DNA from: JANOGU01 sp964602115 | GTDB lineage: Bacteria > Pseudomonadota > Alphaproteobacteria > Rhodobacterales > Rhodobacteraceae | Direction of reading: 5' to 3' | DNA: 26,172 bases | NCBI GenBank assembly: GCA_964602115.1 | Contig: CAZRQN010000031.1 | Span: forward strand, 1-26,172 | Shown here: piece after piece, positions 22,602 through 26,172 of the stretch | How the letters are laid out: every line of letters starts with the position of its first letter | Position numbering within the stretch: position 1 is the stretch's first letter | Translations under genes and position numbers: made by a program | Notes under the pieces: generated by a model | What the model was told of the DNA's origin: nothing | The model's database searches: none | Seen by the model: the letters and a program-made list of their open reading frames with translations, nothing else

Positions 22602-23135
22602 TCAGTCCTCCCCGTCGCCACCACCCGAACCGCTGCTGTCGTGGTCATCCTCATCGGAGTCATCGTCGTCCTCGTCAGAGTCATCATCATCGTCATCGTC
22701 GCCGCCACCGCCGGGTCCGCTGTGGTCGTCATCGTCATCGTCGTCGGCTTCATCGTCATCGTCATCTCCGCCGCCGGGTCCGCTGTGGTCGTCATCGCCG
22801 TCGGCTTCATCGTCATCGTCATCGCCGCCGACAAAGTCCTCGTCGGACTGGCCGATTTCCACGCCGGTCTGGGCGGCGTCTTCGTCGTCTGCGACCTCGG
22901 TCTCGGTCTTCAGGACGGCGCCGGTCTCCTTGTCGTAAACGACCTCGATCTTGTTGCCGTCCTTGACGGCTTCCACCTTGATTTGCGTCGGGCCGTCCTT
23001 GACCTCGATGGCGGTGTAGCCCTCGGCGACATAGGTGTTCGCGACGTCCTGGGCCGTGATCGCGGCCTGAGCGGCGGTGGCCATGCCCCAGGCGAGGGCC
23101 ACGGCCGCAACGGTATTGAGGAGGGTACGTTTCAT
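22602..23135 (-). CDS. Exported PepSY-like protein with long Asp-rich tail
   Basis: A 177-residue product. Signal peptide MKRTLLNTVAAVALAWGMATAAQA is followed by a PepSY-like domain (~26-82: VANTYVAEGYTAIEVKDG, IEVVYDKETGAVLKTE) and an acidic linker. The tail from ~104 to the end is 74 residues of Asp blocks broken by DHSGPGGG (twice, 21 residues apart), ending DSSGSGGGDGED. PepSY domains are thought to inhibit proteases or sense at the envelope; the tail looks like a cation-binding or highly charged extension. ATG 23135 has AGGAACC upstream. It lies between the 76-residue gene and the 149-residue gene on the same strand; a hairpin separates it from the latter. No DNA-binding or enzyme motif is visible. 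Confidence 0.88.
   Translation of the reverse strand: MKRTLLNTVAAVALAWGMATAAQAAITAQDVANTYVAEGYTAIEVKDGPTQIKVEAVKDGNKIEVVYDKETGAVLKTETEVADDEDAAQTGVEIGQSDEDFVGGDDDDDEADGDDDHSGPGGGDDDDDEADDDDDDDHSGPGGGGDDDDDDDSDEDDDDSDEDDHDSSGSGGGDGED
22605..22823. repeat. Asp-rich coding tract with 63-bp internal repeat
   Basis: The tail-coding DNA contains two copies of a block beginning CCGCCGGGTCCGCTGTGGTC at 22708 and 22771, 63 bp (21 codons) apart, surrounded by GTC/ATC (Asp on the minus strand) triplet runs. A related block ends the neighbouring gene, so the two tails probably share origin. Confidence 0.85.
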
Positions 23136-23234
23136 GGGAAGGTTCCTGTTCCTTTGATGCGGGAGCTTCGGTGCCGGAGCATTCCCCGGCGGTTCGGACT
23201 GCCGGGCCCGGGAGAACCGGACCCGGCGGAATCG

Positions 23235-23465
23235 CTACTGGTGGCCGGCCGGATCGTCGGCGCCGCCGCCACCGCCACGACCGCGATGGCTGTCGTCGCC
23301 CGGCGGGTCGTCGGCGCCCCGCCGCGCAAGGACCGTCACGTCCATGGACTCGAGCGGAAGGACGCAGGCGACCTCCCGGATGCAGGTGCCGGTCGAAACC
23401 GGAGCGGCCTGGGCCGCCAGAGCCGCTGTGGACAACAGTGCGGCAAGTGCAATCGAACGTGTCAT
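23235..23465 (-). CDS. Small exported protein with Gly/Asp/Arg tail (76 aa)
   Basis: A 76-residue product with signal peptide MTRSIALAALLSTAALAAQA and a short mature part containing two cysteines (TGTCIREVACVLPLE, possible disulphide), then ESMDVTVLARRG and a low-complexity tail ADDPPGDDSHRGRGGGGGADDPAGHQ written here in parts: ADDPPGDDSHRGR, then GGGGGADDPAGHQ. ATG 23465 is supported by GGAGG seven bases upstream; the frame extends to 23618, but the extra leader is not credible. The domain is not recognised. The tail is a shorter, mixed-charge relative of the tails in the next two genes, so I regard it as the first gene of the same cluster. A 99-bp gap separates it from the 177-residue gene. 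Confidence 0.75.
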   Translation of the reverse strand: MTRSIALAALLSTAALAAQAAPVSTGTCIREVACVLPLESMDVTVLARRGADDPPGDDSHRGRGGGGGADDPAGHQ

Positions 23466-23491
23466 TCTCGTCCCTCCTGCTGGGTCGTCCT

Positions 23492-23513
23492 CGTGGTGCG
23501 TCCTTGCACCACG
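23492..23513. promoter_or_regulatory. 5'-leader hairpin upstream of exported-protein cluster
   Basis: CGTGGTGC (23492-23499), six-base loop, GCACCACG (23506-23513): a perfect 8-bp stem about 27 bases upstream of the ATG at 23465 on the minus strand. It could be an operator or an RNA structure in the leader. Confidence 0.5.
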
Positions 23514-23615
23514 GGGAGATGACGGCAGACCACAGGCTCGGGAATCCATCCGCAATGGGTTGAAATTGTGTCGGCTAAACGGGGGGCATGCCGCAATAAA
23601 CGGCTGCCCTAGGCC

Positions 23616-23633
23616 CATAAACCGGAGTTTATG
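23616..23633. promoter_or_regulatory. Dyad CATAAAC-N4-GTTTATG
   Basis: A perfect 7-bp inverted repeat with a 4-base centre lies between the trpB stop and the exported-protein cluster. A related ATAAACGG lies 20 bases away (23596-23603). It may be an operator for the cluster, possibly for its LuxR-type regulator, or a weak trpB terminator. Confidence 0.45.
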
Positions 23634-23675
23634 CTGCGCTTCGGAAAGTTCCGGCGCGGCGCCGAGTTCCCGGCG

Positions 23676-24908
23676 TCAGACCTTCATCTCAACCTGGAGA
23701 TGTTTGGCGACGGTAAAGATGTCCTTGTCGCCCCTGCCGCACATGTTCATGACGATGATATGCTCGCGCGGCAGCGCGGGGGCGATCTTCATCACATGCG
23801 CCAGCGCATGGCTGGGCTCCAGCGCCGGGATGATTCCCTCCAGCCGGCAGGAGAGCTGGAAAGCCTCCAGCGCCTCGGCATCGGTGATCGAGACATATTG
23901 CGCCCGGCCGGTTTCGTGCAGCCAGGCGTGCTCCGGCCCGATGCCGGGATAGTCGAGGCCCGCCGAGATCGAGAAGCCTTCGAGAATCTGCCCGTCGTCG
24001 TCCTGCAGCAGATAGGTCCGGTTGCCATGCAGCACGCCCGGGCGTCCGCCGGTCAGCGATGCGCAGTGCTGCATCCGCTCGTCCACGCCCTTGCCGCCGG
24101 CCTCGACCCCGATGATCCGCACCGTGGGATCGTCGAGGAACGGGTGGAACAGGCCCATGGCGTTCGAGCCGCCGCCGATGGCGGCGATCACCGTGTCGGG
24201 CAGCCGGCCCTCGCCTTCCAGCTCGGCCAGCTGCCAGCGCACTTCCTTGCCGATGATCGACTGGAAGTCGCGCACCATCGCCGGATAGGGATGCGGGCCT
24301 GCGACCGTGCCGATGCAATAGAACGTGTCGCGCACATTCGTCACCCAGTCGCGCAGCGCATCGTTCATCGCGTCCTTGAGCGTGCCGCGTCCGGAAGTGA
24401 CGGGGATCACCTCGGCCCCGAGAAGCCGCATGCGGAAGACGTTGGGTGCCTGCCGCTCGACGTCATGCGCGCCCATATAGACCACGCATTTCAGCCCGAA
24501 CTTGGCGCAGACGGTGGCGGTGGCCACCCCGTGCTGTCCCGCCCCGGTCTCGGCGATGATCCGCGTTTTGCCCATCCGGCGGGCAAGGATGATCTGGCCC
24601 AGCACGTTGTTGATCTTGTGCGCGCCGGTATGGTTCAGCTCGTCGCGCTTGAGGTAGATCTTGGCGCCGCCCAGATGGTCGGTCAGCCGCTCGGCGAAAT
24701 AGAGCGGACTCGGCCGGCCGACATAGTGCTTCCACAGCCAGTCCATCTCGGCCCAGAAGCTCGGGTCGGTCTTGGCATGCTCATAGCGCGCCTCAAGGTC
24801 GAGGATCAGCGGCATCAGCGTCTCGGAGACGAAGCGCCCGCCGAAAATGCCGAAACGGCCCTGCTCGTCGGGCCCGGTGCGGTAGCTGTTCACGCGATCG
24901 TCGGGCAT
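23676..24908 (-). CDS. trpB: Tryptophan synthase beta subunit
   Basis: TrpB condenses indole with serine on pyridoxal phosphate, making tryptophan, in complex with TrpA. The 410-residue product has the PLP lysine in HTGAHKINN (Lys98), catalytic ETGAGQHG (Glu120 onward), GGGSNAMG phosphate loop (245-252) and the C-terminal LEPSHALAH and NMCGRGDKD motifs. GGGGAGG lies six bases before ATG 24908. It appears to be alone here: trpA is not in the window, and the downstream exported-protein cluster is unrelated. The 5' side is shared with the divergent VapBC promoter. Confidence 0.98.
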   Translation of the reverse strand: MPDDRVNSYRTGPDEQGRFGIFGGRFVSETLMPLILDLEARYEHAKTDPSFWAEMDWLWKHYVGRPSPLYFAERLTDHLGGAKIYLKRDELNHTGAHKINNVLGQIILARRMGKTRIIAETGAGQHGVATATVCAKFGLKCVVYMGAHDVERQAPNVFRMRLLGAEVIPVTSGRGTLKDAMNDALRDWVTNVRDTFYCIGTVAGPHPYPAMVRDFQSIIGKEVRWQLAELEGEGRLPDTVIAAIGGGSNAMGLFHPFLDDPTVRIIGVEAGGKGVDERMQHCASLTGGRPGVLHGNRTYLLQDDDGQILEGFSISAGLDYPGIGPEHAWLHETGRAQYVSITDAEALEAFQLSCRLEGIIPALEPSHALAHVMKIAPALPREHIIVMNMCGRGDKDIFTVAKHLQVEMKV

Positions 24909-24986
24909 CTGGCGCCTCCCCTGTCGGCCTCGGATGTAGCGCCGGGGGCGGAGGCCGTAAAGCGCGGTTGAAACGGCCCGTCTGGT

Positions 24987-25001
24987 TAGCTAAGTTAGCT
25001 A
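24987..25001. promoter_or_regulatory. Palindromic operator TAGCTAA-G-TTAGCTA upstream of vapBC
   Basis: A perfect 7-bp inverted repeat around a single G, also readable as two tandem TTAGCTA units, lies about 20 bases upstream of the antitoxin start. Type II antitoxins normally bind such palindromes with their toxin to repress their own promoter. Its AT content stands out from the GC-rich surroundings. Confidence 0.65.
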
Positions 25002-25022
25002 GGTGAGCCAGCGGAGGTGATG

Positions 25023-25253
25023 ATGCAGGTCAACATTCACGAGGCGAAGACGCATCTGTCGAAACTGATCGACGCGGCAACCCGCGGCGAGGAGGTCGTG
25101 ATCGCGCGGAAGAACGTTCCGGTGGTGCGCCTGATCCCGATCCCCAAGGGCAAGTTCCGCTTCGGTACCCTGTCGCATCTGGCCGGGACGGTGCCCGATT
25201 TTTTCGAGCCGATGCCGGAAGAGGAACTGCGTCTCTGGGAAGGCGGCGACTGA
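25023..25253 (+). CDS. Phd/YefM-type antitoxin (VapB role)
   Basis: A 76-residue antitoxin. QVNIHEAKTHLSKLIDAATRGEEVVIARKN is the typical Phd/YefM N-terminal DNA-binding and dimer domain (residues ~2-31), followed by VPVVRLIPI and an acidic C-terminus (PDFFEPMPEEELRLWEGGD) that would wrap the toxin. GGAGG at 25013-25017 is five bases from ATG 25023, which I prefer over ATG 25020 or GTG 25017. It lies 3 bp before the toxin gene; the pair is a type II module, autoregulated through the palindrome upstream. Confidence 0.93.
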   Translation: MQVNIHEAKTHLSKLIDAATRGEEVVIARKNVPVVRLIPIPKGKFRFGTLSHLAGTVPDFFEPMPEEELRLWEGGD

Positions 25254-25256
25254 GCG

Positions 25257-25634
25257 GTGTTTATCGACACCCATGTCTTTGCCTGGATCACCTCGGAGCC
25301 TGAGCGGCTGACACCCCGCGCCAGAATTTCGGTCGAACGCGCGACCGGCCTCTGCATGAGCACGACGAGCCTCTACGAGATCGGTCAGAAGGTCCGTCTG
25401 GGCAAATGGCCGGCCATGGCGCCAATGGTCAGGGTGCTCGATGCGGCCGCCGAGGACATCGGCATCACCCTTGTCCCTGTCGATTCCGCAGTCGCGCTGA
25501 TGGCGGCCGGGTTCGACTGGCCGCACCGAGACCCGTTCGACCGCTTCATCGCCGCATCGGCCATGGCGCTCGACCTGCCCCTCGTCTCCGCCGATCCGGT
25601 TTTCGACAGCCTGCCGCTCAAACGGATCTGGTAG
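25257..25634 (+). CDS. vapC: PIN-domain toxin ribonuclease (VapC family)
   Basis: A 125-residue PIN nuclease. The acidic metal site is visible: Asp4 in MFIDTH, Glu41 in SLYEIGQK, Asp92 and Asp95 in HRDPFDRFIAASA, with Asp113 in SADPVF. VapC toxins cut tRNA or rRNA when the antitoxin is degraded. The start is GTG at 25257, right after the antitoxin stop; the ribosome-binding site is weak, so translation is probably coupled to the antitoxin. All catalytic residues are present, so the toxin looks active. Confidence 0.93.
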   Translation: MFIDTHVFAWITSEPERLTPRARISVERATGLCMSTTSLYEIGQKVRLGKWPAMAPMVRVLDAAAEDIGITLVPVDSAVALMAAGFDWPHRDPFDRFIAASAMALDLPLVSADPVFDSLPLKRIW

Positions 25635-25639
25635 TCGCC

Positions 25640-25876
25640 TCAGAACGCCCTGAACGTCATCGTCGTCAGCGTGCGCTGGATCCCGGGGATGTCGAAGAGC
25701 TTCTCGGACAGGTAGTGCCCCACATCCTCGCCATCGGGGACATAGACCTTGGCGATCAGGTCGTAGTCGCCGGAGGTGGAGAACAGCTCGCTCACCACCT
25801 CGCGGTCATAGATCGCCTCGGCCACCTGATAGGTGCGGCCGGGGGCGCAGCGGAACTGGACGAAGACGCAGATCAT
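25640..25876 (-). CDS. Stand-alone Lrp/AsnC ligand-binding (RAM) domain protein
   Basis: A 78-residue protein made only of the C-terminal alpha/beta domain of Lrp/AsnC regulators: FVQFRCAPGRTYQVAEAIYD, VVSELFSTSGDYDLIAKVYV with the GDYDL ligand turn, and IPGIQRTLTTMTF. The helix-turn-helix domain is absent. Such single-domain proteins assemble into ring-shaped oligomers that bind amino acids and may modulate full-length Lrp proteins. ATG 25876 is preceded by AGAGAGG. It is complete: no upstream HTH-like sequence is present in the frame. It is convergent with vapC, 5 bp apart. Confidence 0.9.
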   Translation of the reverse strand: MICVFVQFRCAPGRTYQVAEAIYDREVVSELFSTSGDYDLIAKVYVPDGEDVGHYLSEKLFDIPGIQRTLTTMTFRAF

Positions 25877-26172
25877 CGGGCGGCACCTCTCTTGACGCGA
25901 CTCTAGACCGGGACCGACGCCAGCGGAAGCGGGGCGTCACCTCCGGAGGAGGGTGCCGGGACCGTCCGTAGGGATCGTGACGCGAGCCCGCCCCGGGCGC
26001 GACCGCCGGCCTCGCGTCTTGCGTACGAGCCGAAGACGGACAGCGGGCCGGTTCAGGCGCGTCGCACAGGTATCGCACATCCTGCGTGCGGCCCGTTTAC
26101 CGGCAGGCACCCCTTAATCAATCCCATGCTACACGACTCCCTGCTTTTTGAGGGTATTTGGGAGGTTGAGCC
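25877..26172. other. Right-edge stretch without recognised genes
   Basis: I see no convincing coding frame, tRNA or known RNA here. The composition shifts from GC-rich to more AT-rich in the last 70 bases (CCTTAATCAATCCCATG...CTTTTTGAGG), which may mark a promoter or the edge of another unit outside the window. Confidence 0.4.

Noticed and set aside
22066..22823. CRISPR-like or RTX calcium repeats
   Set aside because: Repeats are coding triplets without spacers, and the protein motif is not the GGxGxDxux RTX nonapeptide.
22536..23522. 328-residue plus-strand frame rich in Val/Ile
   Set aside because: It is the antisense of Asp codons (GAC/GAT read as GTC/ATC), so the apparent hydrophobic protein is an artefact of the repeat tract.
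26103..26172. Possible tRNA or attachment site at the AT-richer right end
   Set aside because: No cloverleaf, CCA end or T-loop signature could be found, and no second copy of the sequence is in the window.

Overview
The window is high-GC chromosomal DNA from an alphaproteobacterium, most likely a member of the Rhodobacterales (Rhodobacter/Paracoccus relatives). This is judged from codon use, the close family likeness of HemH, Cmk, TrpB, PanBC and ThiBPQ, the comF-grxC-nitrilase block, and small secreted proteins of a type I associate with that order. I see no rRNA, tRNA, CRISPR array, transposase or phage gene. Most long overlapping reading frames are high-GC shadows of real genes.

Layout. 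1-3466 (minus): a tight four-gene operon of unknown function encoding, in transcription order, a coiled-coil protein, a small membrane protein, an unrecognised 370-residue protein and an AAA+ ATPase cut by the window edge. 3646-4113 (plus): a GNAT acetyltransferase. 4116-4330: a structured intergenic element between convergent genes, made of nested inverted repeats around four 11-bp direct repeats. 4338-6007 (minus): panB-panC (pantothenate). 6084-6425 (plus): a cupin. 6501-7601 (minus): aroC. 7735-8319 (minus): a secreted protein of unknown function. 8388-11688 (plus): promoter, TPP riboswitch and the thiBPQ thiamine/TPP importer. 11673-15426 (minus): a six-gene, partly translationally coupled operon comF-grxC-nitrilase-marR-epimerase-phosphoglycosyl transferase. 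15451-17404 (plus): an NDUFAF5-like methyltransferase homologue and hemH, closed by a strong terminator. 17466-18109 (minus): two paralogous tiny exported membrane proteins. 18225-19523: a divergent pair of exported proteins (YkuD L,D-transpeptidase fold and CAP domain). 19630-21527 (plus): a four-helix membrane protein, cmk and an SDR dehydrogenase. 21529-23465 (minus): three small exported proteins, two with long Asp/Gly-rich tails, followed by a membrane-anchored LuxR-type regulator. 23676-24908 (minus): trpB. 25023-25634 (plus): a VapBC toxin-antitoxin pair with a palindromic operator. 25640-25876 (minus): a stand-alone Lrp/AsnC ligand-binding domain. The last ~300 bp hold nothing I recognise.

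The ordinary content is cofactor and amino-acid biosynthesis (pantothenate, thiamine uptake, chorismate, tryptophan, haem, CMP kinase). The parts most worth a second look are the AAA+/coiled-coil operon at the left edge, the Asp/Gly-tail secreted-protein cluster with its membrane LuxR regulator, the duplicated small proteins beside hemH, and the nested repeat element at 4116-4330. All functions for those four are inference. Nothing here was checked against a database.
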